This document shows positions 26,336 through 36,273 of a stretch of 64,000 bases of DNA, one piece after another. Source of the stretch: Synechococcus sp. JA-3-3Ab. Its GTDB lineage: Bacteria > Cyanobacteriota > Cyanobacteriia > Thermostichales > Thermostichaceae. Each line of letters begins with the position of its first letter. The stretch's first letter is position 1. The stretch spans positions 1,236,501-1,300,500 of the forward strand of contig NC_007775.1 in NCBI RefSeq assembly GCF_000013205.1, given 5' to 3'. The translations under genes and the position numbers were made by a program. The notes beneath the pieces were generated by a model, which worked only from the letters and a program-made list of their open reading frames with translations, was not told the origin of the DNA and made no database searches.

Positions 26336-26590
26336 AGAGAGCATCAAGAGAGAGCATCAAGCTGCGCTTCGGCTCTCATCCTAGCCTGTAGGCTGGCAAT
26401 TCAACCAAGGGATCCAGCTCTTTTGCAGGTTTGCTGCAACACTGTGAACCGCATTCCTGGCCAATTGGGTGATCCCGCGCCGGCTCTAGGACGCGACAGA
26501 GCGGCCTTGGGCGATGGCTTTTGCCGAAGGATCCCTGTCGGAGCACCTCAAGCCCGTAGCAGAATGGAAAATCTTGTTTCGGAGGCCGCT

Positions 26591-27002
26591 ATGCTGAGGG
26601 TCTTTTCCTTGCTTTCCGGACTGGTTCTGGCTGGGGGGGGTGGCTGCTTTGGCCATCACCAATCCCACCCCGGAAGAGTACGGAGCCTACGCAGGAGACC
26701 AATTGGCTGCCTATGCTACACGGGAATACTGCGCCCAGATCCCAGCTTTTTTGCCCACCCTCATTGAGGAATGTCACGCCCTTGTGCAACAGCTGCAACC
26801 AGAGCTGGTGGAGCTGTTTCTGCGCCAGACCCGCCGGCAAAACTTCATCCTCTTCAGCCTCTACAGCACCGATTTGTCGTTGCTTAACTTTGGCCCGCTG
26901 GGGATCTCCCTGCCCACCTACCACTTTGAAACCTTGGCCGTGGCAGGGCAATTCTATACCTATGAGATCCGCGAGGGCAAAACCACTCCCCAAAAGGGCT
27001 AA
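26591..27002 (+). pseudogene. DUF4359-type small exported protein, frameshifted in a G8 tract
   Basis: ATG 26591 starts a signal-peptide-like sequence, MLRVFSLLSGLVLAGG, which enters a run of eight G (26633-26640) and then shifts out of frame. The frame one base away continues sensibly as VAALAITNPTPEEYGAYAGDQLAAYATREYC and ends at 27002 (ETLAVAGQFYTYEIREG). Removing one G restores a single 136-residue DUF4359-like exported protein of unknown function. The cause may be a real mutation, slippage-based switching, or a sequencing error in the homopolymer. A GTG at 26640 could start a leaderless version. Confidence 0.75.
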
Positions 27003-28120
27003 ACCTGGGCCTGCTCCAACAGCGCTTGCAATTCCTCCAGGGCTGCCTGGGCCGACTGCGCCTGCTGGTAAAGGGATTGCACCATCTCGGCGCTGGCCTG
27101 AGCCGATTGCAGGGTGGATTGGCTTTGGCGTTGGATGCGCTCTGCCAAGCCGCGGATGCGGTTGCTGGCTTCGGTGGTGCGCCCCGCCAATTTGCGGATC
27201 TCCTGGGCAATGGCACCAAAACCGCCGCCCCCACCCCTGCGGTTGGCCTCCACAGCCGCATTAAAGGAGAGCAGGCGAATATAGCCTGCCACCTCTACGA
27301 TCAAGTCAACGATGGTGTTGATTTCTTTGAGCTCGCGGGAGAGCTCCCGGTTGCTGTCGGCAATGTCCTGAAATAGGCGGCGCACCGCCTCTACCCCGGC
27401 AAAGGTGGCGGCAAAGGTGGATTTGCCCTTTTCCGAGAGCACCGAGCTGATCTCGATGATGCGGGCGTTGAGGCGGGCCAGCTCTTCCGAGCGCTGCTGG
27501 GCTTGGCGCCGCTCCCGATCCAAAGCCAGGTTTTGGCTGAGGATCTCGGCTTTTTGCCGCTCCAGATCGCGGGCATACTGAAGGCTGCGGTTTTTTTCCT
27601 GCTCCAGCTCGGCCAAGAGCCGTTTCATCTCCTCCTGCTGTTCTTCGAGCTTCCGCTGGGTGGCTAGATGTACCTGGGACTGAGCCACCAACAACACCGG
27701 CACATCCAAAAGGCGATAGTCTTGGGGGCCGACTTCTACCACCACCGGGTCGTAGATAGTCTCCTGGGGCCGCCGGAAAGCCTGGCTGGCCGCCTCAATG
27801 ACATTGCAGTCGCCGGGCAAAAGGAGAAAACCCTGGCCCTGGAACTCTGCTAGGGAGCTGATGGGACGCTTCGAAAACACCTCCAGGCCATAGGGTTTGC
27901 TCAGCATCCACTCCAAAATGGCACGCCGAGTCAGCATCCCCCGCACCTGCGACTGCTCGTCCAACACGACTACCCCTGAAAGGGTGGGGTCGTCTTCTAG
28001 GCGGCGCACCACGTTCTCGCAGGGGGTGGACTCACCTACCTGAAAGTCCACTAGCGCCAGATCGCGCAGCTTGGTGTGGATCGAGAGGGTGGGAGTGGGC
28101 GGATTGGTCAGGGTAGCCAT
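26999..28120 (-). CDS. Cytoplasmic CBS-domain protein with chemoreceptor signalling domain
   Basis: The 373-residue protein has CBS-type repeats at the N-terminus (DLALVDFQVGESTPCENVVRRL, LSGVVVLDEQSQVRGMLTRR) and a coiled coil of about 80 residues (LEEQQEEMKRLLAELEQEKNR...). A short methyl-accepting-chemotaxis signalling region follows with SFNAAVEANRRGGGGGFGAIAQEIRKLAGRTTEASNRI. It has no membrane helix, so it is a soluble receptor probably sensing adenine nucleotides through CBS and signalling through CheW/CheA-type partners, perhaps in type IV pilus motility. I used ATG 28120; a GTG precedes it. Confidence 0.85.
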   Translation of the reverse strand: MATLTNPPTPTLSIHTKLRDLALVDFQVGESTPCENVVRRLEDDPTLSGVVVLDEQSQVRGMLTRRAILEWMLSKPYGLEVFSKRPISSLAEFQGQGFLLLPGDCNVIEAASQAFRRPQETIYDPVVVEVGPQDYRLLDVPVLLVAQSQVHLATQRKLEEQQEEMKRLLAELEQEKNRSLQYARDLERQKAEILSQNLALDRERRQAQQRSEELARLNARIIEISSVLSEKGKSTFAATFAGVEAVRRLFQDIADSNRELSRELKEINTIVDLIVEVAGYIRLLSFNAAVEANRRGGGGGFGAIAQEIRKLAGRTTEASNRIRGLAERIQRQSQSTLQSAQASAEMVQSLYQQAQSAQAALEELQALLEQAQV

Positions 28121-28385
28121 CACAGGGATCCTCGGCGCAGCTTGGGTCGAGACAGGTAGCCAGTAGATGTGCTATGTATTGGGAAACACACAAAAGTGGC
28201 TCTGGTCGGCTTGCCAGGAGACTACTGCCGACTGCATTTAGTTTGCCTTGGGATCTCGTTCCCTGGCTACGGTCGCAGGCTGGGGATCGGTTGAAAAAAA
28301 AGACAAAGGCGGGTTTTTCCCGTTGCCGAGTGGGGATCCCGGCAAGAGGGGATACTCCAAATCCGCGATTTGGCCGGCTCTGAGC

Positions 28386-29606
28386 TCAGCGAGGCTCTTG
28401 GTAGCGGTGGTAGATCTCTAGAATTTCGCCGCGGCCACGGGTAAAAGCGGCCACTACGTGGGGATCGAAGTGGCTACTGCTTTGGCTCTCCACAAAGCCA
28501 AAGATCTCGTCTAGGTTCCAAGCTTTTTTGTAGGGGCGGCGGCTGGCCAAAGCGTCGAAGACATCGGCCAAAGCCACGATCCGCCCTTCCAGCGGGATCT
28601 CTTCTCCCTTAAGGCCCCGCGGGTAGCCGCTGCCGTCGAACTTCTCGTGGTGGGTGAGGGCAATGATGGCGCTTTTTTTCATCAGCTCCGAGTCCGATTT
28701 ACTGAGGATCTCGTAGCCAATCTCGGGGTGGCGGTTCATAATCAGGCGCTCTTCGGGGGTGAGGGGGCCTGGCTTTTGCAAGATGGCATCCGGGATCCCG
28801 ATTTTGCCCACATCGTGCAGGGGGCTGGCGTAGAAAATCAGCTCCTGTTCATGGCTGGAGAGGCCCAACTCTTTGGCGAGAATGCGGGAATAATGGCTCA
28901 TCCGCTTGAGGTGAAAGGCGGTGTCTTGATCCCGGTATTCGGCAGCCTGGGCCAGACAGAAAATCGTTTCCAGGTGAGCAGCTTTCAGCTCTTCCCGCAA
29001 GCGCACATTTTGGTAGGCAACCGCCGCCTGGGAAGCCAGGGCTTCGGCCACTTGGACTTCCAGCTCAGAAAACGGCTGGCTCCAGTCAGCCACCTGGTCG
29101 GGCGCCAGGTCAGCAGGGCGATCCGGCCTGAGGCGGTTCAACAGTTGCAGGGCACCGAGGATGTTTCCTGAGGGATCCCGCATCGGCACCGTGAGCAAAG
29201 AGCGGGTGCGGTAGCCGGTCTGCTGATCGACTTGGGAGTTGAAGGCATAGGGCAAGCCCGCTGGCAAGCGATAGACGTCCGGCAGATTCAAGCTCTCCCC
29301 CGTGAGCACCACATAGCCCACAATGCTGGAAGGAGCAAGGGGCAGGCGCAGATCCTGCAGCTCCTCGTTGCGGTTGACCACGAAAAAGCGCAACTCTTCT
29401 CCCTCCCGGATGAACAGGCTAGCGCCATCACAGCAGGTTAGCTCGCGGGCTTGGGCGACAATCAGTTCCAGCAGGCGCCTTAAATCCGTTTCCGAAGAAA
29501 GGGCGATCCCCACTTGGATCAGCCGCTGACTCAGGCGCAAGGCAGCAGCAGCCTCGAATTTGGCTTCGCCAGGAGAGAGATCGAAGGCGAAAGGCCCATG
29601 GGACAT
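28386..29606 (-). CDS. GAF and HD-GYP domain protein, probable cyclic-di-GMP phosphodiesterase
   Basis: The 406-residue protein has an N-terminal GAF domain (residues about 25-205: ELTCCDGASLFIREGEELRF, IVGYVVLTGESLNLPDVYRL, RSLLTVPMRDPSGNILGALQLLN). An HD-GYP domain follows with FYASPLHDVGKIGIPD, MNRHPEIGYEILS, LTHHEKFDGSGYPRGLKGEEI and ALADVFDALASRRPYK. All metal-binding His/Asp residues and the GYP motif are present, so hydrolysis of cyclic di-GMP is likely. The GAF ligand is unknown; there is no obvious Cys-based bilin site of the canonical type. It lacks membrane segments. Confidence 0.9.
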   Translation of the reverse strand: MSHGPFAFDLSPGEAKFEAAAALRLSQRLIQVGIALSSETDLRRLLELIVAQARELTCCDGASLFIREGEELRFFVVNRNEELQDLRLPLAPSSIVGYVVLTGESLNLPDVYRLPAGLPYAFNSQVDQQTGYRTRSLLTVPMRDPSGNILGALQLLNRLRPDRPADLAPDQVADWSQPFSELEVQVAEALASQAAVAYQNVRLREELKAAHLETIFCLAQAAEYRDQDTAFHLKRMSHYSRILAKELGLSSHEQELIFYASPLHDVGKIGIPDAILQKPGPLTPEERLIMNRHPEIGYEILSKSDSELMKKSAIIALTHHEKFDGSGYPRGLKGEEIPLEGRIVALADVFDALASRRPYKKAWNLDEIFGFVESQSSSHFDPHVVAAFTRGRGEILEIYHRYQEPR

Positions 29607-29758
29607 AACCTGATCCTCCGGTGGGTTACGAGTGTTCTCAGGGAAGCGGGGTTAGAGCTCTGGCAGGGATCCTGCCCCTGCTCCAAGTTGGGAGGCTGGG
29701 GGTCGCCAATCCAAAGTAACTCTGCTACCCTACTTTACCTGTGGAAGCGAGAGACGCT

Positions 29759-30436
29759 GTGACCCAGGTCAAGACCCAGCCGCCAGAGGAGGTTGCCCTC
29801 CAGCTCATCGTTGGCCTGGGCAATCCTGGCCCGCAGTATGCCAACACCCGGCACAACTGCGGCTTTATGGTGGTGGATCAGTTGGCAGAGCGCTGGGGGA
29901 TCCCATTAGCTCTGGAAAAGCGGTTCCAAGGTAGCTACGGAGAAGGTTTTGCCCTGGGGGGCAAGCGGCGCCTGCTCAAGCCGGAGACCTACATGAATCG
30001 CTCTGGCGAGGCGGTGCGGGCGGTGTTGGATTGGTACAAGTTGGATCCTGCCTCGGTTCTGGTGGTGTACGACGATATGGACTTGCCCCTGGGTCGCCTG
30101 CGGCTGCGGGGATCTGGCTCCGCCGGCGGACATAACGGCATGAAGTCTGTCATTGAGCACTTGGGCAGCGAAGCCTTCCCTCGCTTGCGCCTGGGCGTGG
30201 GCAGACCTAAGGGCAACCAAGACAGGGTTGGGCATGTTTTGGGGAGCTTTGAACCCGCTGAGCAGGCAGTGCTGGACCGGGTTCTAAGGGCGGCAGTGGC
30301 AGCGGTGGAGTGTTGCTTGCAAGAAGGATTGAAGACGGCCATGAACCGCTTCAACCCTTTGGATTTCTCTGGGCCAGATCGGCAAGATCAGCCAGCTCCT
30401 CTCAACCCAGCCAAGACTGCGCCCGGAGAAAGCTGA
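29759..30436 (+). CDS. pth: Peptidyl-tRNA hydrolase
   Basis: It cleaves peptidyl-tRNA released by stalled ribosomes. LIVGLGNPGPQYANTRHNCGF carries the catalytic His, followed by LLKPETYMNRSGEAV and VVYDDMDLPLGRLRLRGSGS plus AGGHNGMKSVIEHLG and RLRLGVGRP. The start is uncertain: GTG 29759 gives 225 residues and GTG 29741 adds six; neither has a strong ribosome-binding site. The C-terminal 30 residues are a non-conserved, polar extension. Confidence 0.94.
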   Translation: MTQVKTQPPEEVALQLIVGLGNPGPQYANTRHNCGFMVVDQLAERWGIPLALEKRFQGSYGEGFALGGKRRLLKPETYMNRSGEAVRAVLDWYKLDPASVLVVYDDMDLPLGRLRLRGSGSAGGHNGMKSVIEHLGSEAFPRLRLGVGRPKGNQDRVGHVLGSFEPAEQAVLDRVLRAAVAAVECCLQEGLKTAMNRFNPLDFSGPDRQDQPAPLNPAKTAPGES

Positions 30437-30480
30437 TGCCGGGATCCCGCCCCGCTGTCTGACTAAGCAAAGTCGCCTCA

Positions 30481-31722
30481 TCAAGGACTGCGTCCGGCCA
30501 CGCGATCTTCCACCCGCGGCAATTCCTCAGAACCGCCTGGCCGCGTCAGGGAGTCGGCTTCCCCAGTGGCAGGAGAGGGCAAGGATCCCTCCAGGTTGCT
30601 ACCGATCCCTCGCCAAGCCAGAGAACCGGAGGCTTCGGCGGCCTGAGCGCACAGCTTGGCGCGCAGCTCTGCCTCCTGCTTGGGCTTGAGATAAAGGTTC
30701 TCCAGCAGCACCGCCATACCGGCTACCCAGGGGGGCGCGATCACCGCCCCAACAATGCCCAACAACTGAGTGCCCCCCAGCACCGCCAGCAATTGATACA
30801 AGGGCTTCACCCGCACCGAGGATCCCACCAACAAGGGATCCAACACATAGGTTTCCAGGTTTTGCACGGCAACGTACAGGATCAGCACCCACAAAAAAGT
30901 CCAGCCCCCTTGGACGATGGCCACCACCAAAGCCGGCAGGGATCCCAAGACTGGGCCGATAAAGGGAATCAGATTGGTAAACCCGGCGATTACCCCCAGC
31001 GCCAGCGCAAACTCCGACAGGCCCAAAAAGCGGAGCGAGACGGCAATCATCACCCCCAAAATGGCCGAGACCAAGACCCGCCCCTGGATGTAGCCCCCCA
31101 TACGTTGCGCCATCGGCTGCACCTGCTGGGCCAACCGCTCATTCCAGGGGTAGGGGAACAGCTCCACCAGGCCCTGCACCAGGTCAGAGCCGCTCACCAG
31201 CATATAACCGGAAATGAAGAGGGTCAGCACTACGGTCAACAGGCCGCCCAGCAGACCGCGGGTGAAATCGAAGGACTGCACCAGCAACTGTTGTCCTGAG
31301 CGAACTGCCCAGTTCATCAGCGACTGCGGATCCAGCAACTGGTTCAAGTAGTCCAGCGCCGCCGGATCCACCCCTGCCAGATCGGCAATCCAGGTGTCTG
31401 CTAACAGTTGGAGCCGCTCCAGGTAAGAGGGCAACCTTGCCAGCAGCCGCTGGGTCTGGGTCACCACCGTCGGACCCATGAGCAGAGCCAAGCCGGCAAT
31501 CCCGGCAATGAAACTCAGATAAACCACCACCCCCAGCCAACGGGGGATCCGCATCCGCTCCGCCAGATCCACCAGGGGAGCCAGCGCCGCCGCCACCACC
31601 ACCGCGATCATCACAGTTACCACCAGGTTGCGCAGTTGCCACAGCAACAGCAGCAGCATCCCTGTGGCCACTACCAGGGCTATGGAGGAGACGGAGAGGG
31701 TCAGCTGTCTTCGGCTCATCAT
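30481..31722 (-). CDS. AI-2E-family permease (TqsA/PerM-like)
   Basis: The 413-residue membrane protein shows the family order: two N-terminal helices (LSVSSIALVVATGMLLLLLW, VMIAVVVAAALAPLVDLAER), a long soluble loop with PSYLERLQLLADTW, then helices with VLTLFISGYMLVS, the GYIQGRVLVSAILGVMIAVS motif, FTNLIPFIGPVLGSLPALVV and YVLDPLLVGSSVRVKPL. Family members have been linked to autoinducer-2 export or Na+/H+ exchange; the substrate here is unknown. The last 60 residues are a disordered cytoplasmic tail. Confidence 0.88.
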   Translation of the reverse strand: MMSRRQLTLSVSSIALVVATGMLLLLLWQLRNLVVTVMIAVVVAAALAPLVDLAERMRIPRWLGVVVYLSFIAGIAGLALLMGPTVVTQTQRLLARLPSYLERLQLLADTWIADLAGVDPAALDYLNQLLDPQSLMNWAVRSGQQLLVQSFDFTRGLLGGLLTVVLTLFISGYMLVSGSDLVQGLVELFPYPWNERLAQQVQPMAQRMGGYIQGRVLVSAILGVMIAVSLRFLGLSEFALALGVIAGFTNLIPFIGPVLGSLPALVVAIVQGGWTFLWVLILYVAVQNLETYVLDPLLVGSSVRVKPLYQLLAVLGGTQLLGIVGAVIAPPWVAGMAVLLENLYLKPKQEAELRAKLCAQAAEASGSLAWRGIGSNLEGSLPSPATGEADSLTRPGGSEELPRVEDRVAGRSP

Positions 31723-31902
31723 CTGGCTGGGCTCTCTTCAAGGGGGGCGTTTCAGTCCCCCGGGGTAACAGACGGCTCTACCATCCTGGCCTGGCTTAGC
31801 CGAACTTGCCAAACGCCCCTTGCCCAAAGACGCCAAACCCGCAACCTCTCTACTCAATAGCCCAGACAAAGATCCGCAGCAGAAAACCAGCTAGCAGTGG
31901 AG

Positions 31903-32922
31903 TTACCGCAACAGTTCCATCCGTACTGCTTCTACATATTCCAGCAGCTCTGGGGATCCTCTGCCTGCAGCCTGCCACAGCGTCAAAGCACGGCCCAGAT
32001 CGGCAGCGGCACCGGCCCTATCCTCTCCCTGATAGGCGCGTGCCATGCCGCGGTGGTAGTAGCCCTCGGCTTGCTGCGGCTGCACCTCGATAGCTCGGCT
32101 GAAATCCTGAACGGCCAAGTTGAAGTCGCAAATGCTGGCCCACATCAGGCCGCGATGGACATAAGCATCGAAAAGATCGGCAGAGCTTTGGTTTTGCTTG
32201 GCCAGCTCGATGGCCAGGTGCGACACATCAAACGCCGATTCCAGATGTCCCTGTTCGGCCCAGATGCGAGAGCGCAACAAGTGGAGTTGGGGGTTGCGAT
32301 AGGCAATGCGATCCAGAGGGGACAAAGTTGCCAAAGCCTGCTGCAGCTCCCCAAAATACTCGTGTTGTATTCTGGCCTTGAGCAAGTAAGCTTCAGGCAA
32401 ATAGGGATCCAAAGCAATGGCAATGTCCAGATCCTGTAGCGCTCTGCGCATCAGGTGATCAACGACAGCCGCCTGCTCCGGCTCGGGCAAGGCCAGGGGA
32501 TCGCTCTGCAACCGATCCCAGAAGTATTGAGCCCGCTGCAGATAGAGCTGCGCGTTCCCCGGCTCTTGTTCCAGAAACTGAGCTAGCCGCGCCAGATAGA
32601 CGCGATTCAAGTGAAAACGCTCGCCAGCCTGGGTGGAAAGAGGGATCCCCCGCTGCGCCAGCAACTGATGCGCCTGAGAGCGCTGCTCAAGCTGCCGTAC
32701 TTGGGCTTGCAGTTGGGCTTGTTGCCTGAGCAGGAGCTCAGGATCGGGTTCATCGGCAAATGCCGTCACTTGAACACTCTGCGCTGGCGCCGAGGCAACT
32801 TCAGGGACAGCGCCCCGTCCCTTGCGCAGGGAAGCCAACCAGCCGCATTCGCCGCTCAAACACAGCCAAGACAGCAAACCCAAAAGCGCCGATCCGGACA
32901 ACAAAAGACTGGGCCTCAGCAT
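31903..32922 (-). CDS. Tetratricopeptide-repeat protein, membrane anchored or exported
   Basis: The 339-residue product begins with a hydrophobic segment (LLLSGSALLGLLSWLCLSG), a coiled coil (LLLRQQAQLQAQVRQLEQRSQAH) and then TPR-like helical pairs, the clearest being ALQDLDIAIALDPYLPEAYL and AVQDFSRAIEVQPQQAEGYY with YHRGMARAYQGE. TPRs mediate protein binding; no partner can be named. ATG 32922 was chosen, with a GTG at 32931 in frame. The 180-base gap to the AI-2E gene suggests separate transcription. Confidence 0.78.
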   Translation of the reverse strand: MLRPSLLLSGSALLGLLSWLCLSGECGWLASLRKGRGAVPEVASAPAQSVQVTAFADEPDPELLLRQQAQLQAQVRQLEQRSQAHQLLAQRGIPLSTQAGERFHLNRVYLARLAQFLEQEPGNAQLYLQRAQYFWDRLQSDPLALPEPEQAAVVDHLMRRALQDLDIAIALDPYLPEAYLLKARIQHEYFGELQQALATLSPLDRIAYRNPQLHLLRSRIWAEQGHLESAFDVSHLAIELAKQNQSSADLFDAYVHRGLMWASICDFNLAVQDFSRAIEVQPQQAEGYYHRGMARAYQGEDRAGAAADLGRALTLWQAAGRGSPELLEYVEAVRMELLR

Positions 32923-32931
32923 GGATCCCAC

Positions 32932-33523
32932 CCCACGAAATAGCTTGAAAAAAGAGTTGCCTCTAAGCTAGTTCGCCACAGCCGCAGTGTCCAGACTTTC
33001 GGCAATGCCCGTCCTGCGCCACCACTCGGAAACTCCCCCCAGGGGATCCTGCCGCCGGCCAGATCGACCAACTCCACGCGACGATTCTTTGCTGGCTACA
33101 GGAGCTGAGAGCCCCACACGGGATCCATGAGGCAACTGGGGCAGAGGAAGAGACAAAAGCCTTGCCGTCAGGTAAGCGGGGCAACCCCACCCGTCCATAC
33201 GGTGGGGTAGTTTATGAGAGCATGACTCTAGTCAATAATAAGCTCAACTATACTGAAAATAATGTATAATATGTTCAGTACGGATTACTACCAGTTGATC
33301 TTTCTGTTTACTTTCGAGTCTGCCAACATGGTAGCCAAAGCAAAGCAGAAAATTGGTAGTAAGACGACACGGAAACTGCGCTTTGGGTATTCTACTCAAA
33401 GCTTTGCGGGATACCGCCATTCTGTTTGGACTCCGTCCCGCTAACGCGAATGGAAACAAGCAGAATGCTATCGCTGCATAGTTGAACAGTGATGTTCAGC
33501 AGTGTTCAGCGTAAATGTATCAG
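32932..33523. other. Gene-poor region containing an AT-rich island
   Basis: Between 33215 and 33330 base composition drops sharply in GC (for example ATAATGTATAATATG), unlike all neighbours. A 60-codon frame from ATG 33262 to 33444 (MYNMFSTDYYQLIFLF..., later MVAKAKQKIGSKTTRKL) is not recognisable and ends inside the dispersed repeat. Near 33489-33510, TGTTCAGCAG/TGTTCAGCG is a short direct repeat. The left part (32932-33200) shows no gene. Confidence 0.4.
33428..33450. repeat. 24-bp dispersed repeat, copy 3
   Basis: GGACTCCGTCCCGCTAACG then CGAA, intergenic, 75 bases downstream of leuS. Confidence 0.75.
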
Positions 33524-36145
33524 TTAGACAACCAGGTTAACCAGCTTCTTCGGCACCACAATGACCCTCTTCGGCGTCATCCCTTGCAGATACCTCTGCG
33601 CCGCCTCCGATTGCAGAGCCAACCGCTCCTGCTCCTGGGGCGTGACATCGGCAGGGGCTTCAAAGGAGCCGCGCAGCTTGCCGTTGACCTGCACCACAAT
33701 CGTTACCGTATCGGCCACTAGGGCCGCCGGGTCATAGGTAGGCCAAGCCTGGCGATGCACTGAGTCGGTGCCGCCCAGGGCCTGCCACAGCTCCTCAGCC
33801 ATGTGGGGGGCAAAGGGGGCTAGGAGCAAGACCAAGGTGCGGATCCCTTCCGCATAGACTGGCGAGTCCGGGATCTCGGCTTCAGCCAGGGCGTTGCTCA
33901 GCTTCATCAGCCCAGCAATGGCAGTGTTGAACTGGTACTCCTCCAAGTCCTCGCTGACTTCTTTGATGGCCGTGTGCACGGCGCGGCGCAGATCCCTTTC
34001 CGCTTTGGTCAGGGATCCTGCTTCAACCTTGGCCTGCAGCAGCTCGGCGGCTTTGCCCTGCAAGGACTCCGTCCCGCTACCGCGAACAACAAACTCGTAC
34101 ACCTGCCGCCAGACGCGGTTGAGAAAGCGAAACTGCCCTTCCACATCGGCATCGTCCCACTCCAAGTCCTTTTCCGGCGGCGCCTTGAAGAGGATGAACA
34201 TGCGGGCTGTGTCTGCCCCGTAGTTGGCCAGCACCTCTTCCGGATCCACGCCGTTGCCCTTGGACTTGGACATAGTTGCGTAGATAACCTGCAGGGGCTC
34301 GCCGGTTTCCGGATCCCGCGGGTCGTTGGGATCCTTGACCAATGCAGTAGGGATCCAGCGATCCTTGCCGGACTTGTTGGGGTTGTAGTAGGTGCGCGCC
34401 TGCACCATCCCCTGGGTTAGCAGGCGGGAGAAGGGCTCATCGAAATTCAACAACCCCAGATCCCGCAGCACTTTGGTGAAAAAACGGGAGTAAAGCAGGT
34501 GCAAGATGGCGTGCTCGATGCCGCCCACGTACTGATCTACCGGCAGCCAGGCGTTGACCAGATCCTTGCGGAAGATCTCGCGGTCGTTGCGGGGATCGCT
34601 AAAGCGCAGGAAATACCACGAGGAGCAGATAAAGGTGTCCATCGTGTCCGTCTCGCGGCGGGCGTCGGCACCACAGGCGGGGCACTTCACCTTTACCCAG
34701 TCCTCCAACTGGGCCAAGGGGGATCCCCCTCGCCCCGTCAGCTCCACATCCTCGGGCAACAGCACCGGCAGATCCTCCTCCGGCACCGGCACAATGCCGC
34801 AGTGGGGGCAGTGGATGATGGGAATGGGGCAGCCCCAGTAGCGCTGTCGCGAGATGAGCCAATCCCGCAGGCGGTAGTTGACCTGCCGTTCTCCCAGCCC
34901 CTGCTCTTCTAGCCAGGCGATGGCCCTTTCTACACTTTGCCCTGGGCCCTTGCCCACTGGGATTCCGTTCAAGGGGCCGGAGTTGATCAACACCCCCTCC
35001 CCCGTCCAGGCCGCCTGCAGATCTTCAGCACTCGTCACCCCCCCTTGGGGCGGCTGCACCACCAGCTTGATGGGCAGGCCGAACTGGCGGGCAAACTCAA
35101 AGTCCCGCTGGTCGTGGGCGGGCACGGCCATGATGGCTCCTGTGCCGTAGCCCATGAGCACATAGTCGGCAATCCAGATGGGGATCCGCTCTTGATTGAC
35201 GGGGTTGATGGCGTAGGATCCCGTCCAGACGCCCGTTTTTTCGCGGTCTTCGGCGCTGCGCTCGATCTCGCTGCGGGCAGCGGCCTCGGCCCGGTAGGCC
35301 TTGACGGCAACCTCTTGCTCAGGGGTGGTGAGCTTCTCCACCAAGGGATGCTCCGGCGCCAGCACCATGAAGGTGGCTCCCCAGAGGGTGTCAGGCCGGG
35401 TGGTGAACACCGGCAGCTCCTCCCCTGTTTCGGTTTTGAAGACAACCCTAGCCCCCACCGACTGGCCAATCCAGTTCTCCTGCATGGTGAGCACCCGCTC
35501 CGGCCAGCCGGAGAGCTTCTCCAGGTCAGCCAGCAGTTGGTCGGCATAGGCCGTGATCTTGAGAAACCACTGCTTGAGGAGGCGCTTTTCCACCAGAGCT
35601 CCCGATCTCCAGGAGCGCCCTTCCGCATCTACCTGCTCGTTGGCCAAGACGGTCTGGTCCACCGGATCCCAGTTCACCGGCGCCTCCTTCTGGTAGGCCA
35701 GGCCCGCTTTGAAAAACTGCAGGAAGAGCCACTGCGTCCACTTGTAGTAGTCGGGGGCGCAAGTGGTGATCTCCCGCTCCCAGTCGTAGGAAAGCCCCAG
35801 CCGCTGCAGTTGATCCCGCATTTGGGCAATGTTCTGGTAAGTCCACTTGGCCGGCGGGATCCCCCGATCGATGGCGGCGTTCTCTGCCGGCAAGCCAAAG
35901 GCATCCCACCCCATGGGGTGCAGCACCGCGTACCCCTGCATCCGCTTGTGGCGGGCAATCACATCCGTGATGGTGTAATTACGCACATGCCCCATGTGCA
36001 GGCTGCCACTGGGGTAGGGGAACATCGACAGGGCATAAAACTTGCGGCTTTCCGCCGTCAGCTCCGGCGTGCGATCCAACCCGAGTTCACGCCAGTGGGC
36101 CTGCCACTTGCTTTCGATGGCCGGAGGATTGTAGCGCGCGTCCAC
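33524..36145 (-). CDS. leuS: Leucyl-tRNA synthetase
   Basis: It charges tRNA-Leu. The 873-residue protein begins [16 protein letters not shown], has the class I signature HMGH at residues 50-53 ([17 protein letters not shown]), an editing domain (residues about 225-425, with [16 protein letters not shown]), a zinc-type CxxC pair (CPHCGIVP), and [16 protein letters not shown] as the KMSKS loop. The anticodon-binding domain includes an unusual [11 protein letters not shown] stretch encoded by a copy of the dispersed repeat at 34064-34087, in frame. Start ATG 36145 reads [11 protein letters not shown]. It seems monocistronic. Confidence 0.97.
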   Translation of the reverse strand: MDARYNPPAIESKWQAHWRELGLDRTPELTAESRKFYALSMFPYPSGSLHMGHVRNYTITDVIARHKRMQGYAVLHPMGWDAFGLPAENAAIDRGIPPAKWTYQNIAQMRDQLQRLGLSYDWEREITTCAPDYYKWTQWLFLQFFKAGLAYQKEAPVNWDPVDQTVLANEQVDAEGRSWRSGALVEKRLLKQWFLKITAYADQLLADLEKLSGWPERVLTMQENWIGQSVGARVVFKTETGEELPVFTTRPDTLWGATFMVLAPEHPLVEKLTTPEQEVAVKAYRAEAAARSEIERSAEDREKTGVWTGSYAINPVNQERIPIWIADYVLMGYGTGAIMAVPAHDQRDFEFARQFGLPIKLVVQPPQGGVTSAEDLQAAWTGEGVLINSGPLNGIPVGKGPGQSVERAIAWLEEQGLGERQVNYRLRDWLISRQRYWGCPIPIIHCPHCGIVPVPEEDLPVLLPEDVELTGRGGSPLAQLEDWVKVKCPACGADARRETDTMDTFICSSWYFLRFSDPRNDREIFRKDLVNAWLPVDQYVGGIEHAILHLLYSRFFTKVLRDLGLLNFDEPFSRLLTQGMVQARTYYNPNKSGKDRWIPTALVKDPNDPRDPETGEPLQVIYATMSKSKGNGVDPEEVLANYGADTARMFILFKAPPEKDLEWDDADVEGQFRFLNRVWRQVYEFVVRGSGTESLQGKAAELLQAKVEAGSLTKAERDLRRAVHTAIKEVSEDLEEYQFNTAIAGLMKLSNALAEAEIPDSPVYAEGIRTLVLLLAPFAPHMAEELWQALGGTDSVHRQAWPTYDPAALVADTVTIVVQVNGKLRGSFEAPADVTPQEQERLALQSEAAQRYLQGMTPKRVIVVPKKLVNLVV
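34064..34087. repeat. 24-bp dispersed repeat, copy 4, in frame inside leuS
   Basis: GGACTCCGTCCCGCTACCG then CGAAC. On the coding strand it reads VRGSGTESL. The orientation and frame are the same as for the copy inside the antiporter gene. Confidence 0.75.
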
Positions 36146-36273
36146 AGTCTAGGGCTCCTGGGGAGAACAGCTCTCGGCTTCAGGTGGGCTAAGATACGAG
36201 CATTTTGGCATGTTTTGCGGATCCCCGGCACCGACGGGATCCACCGGAAACCAGTTAACCCAAAGGGATCCCC

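Noticed and set aside
32963-33190. Possible OmpA-like C-terminal scrap on the minus strand (NRRVELVDL)
   Set aside because: The match is eight or nine residues only, with no supporting context.
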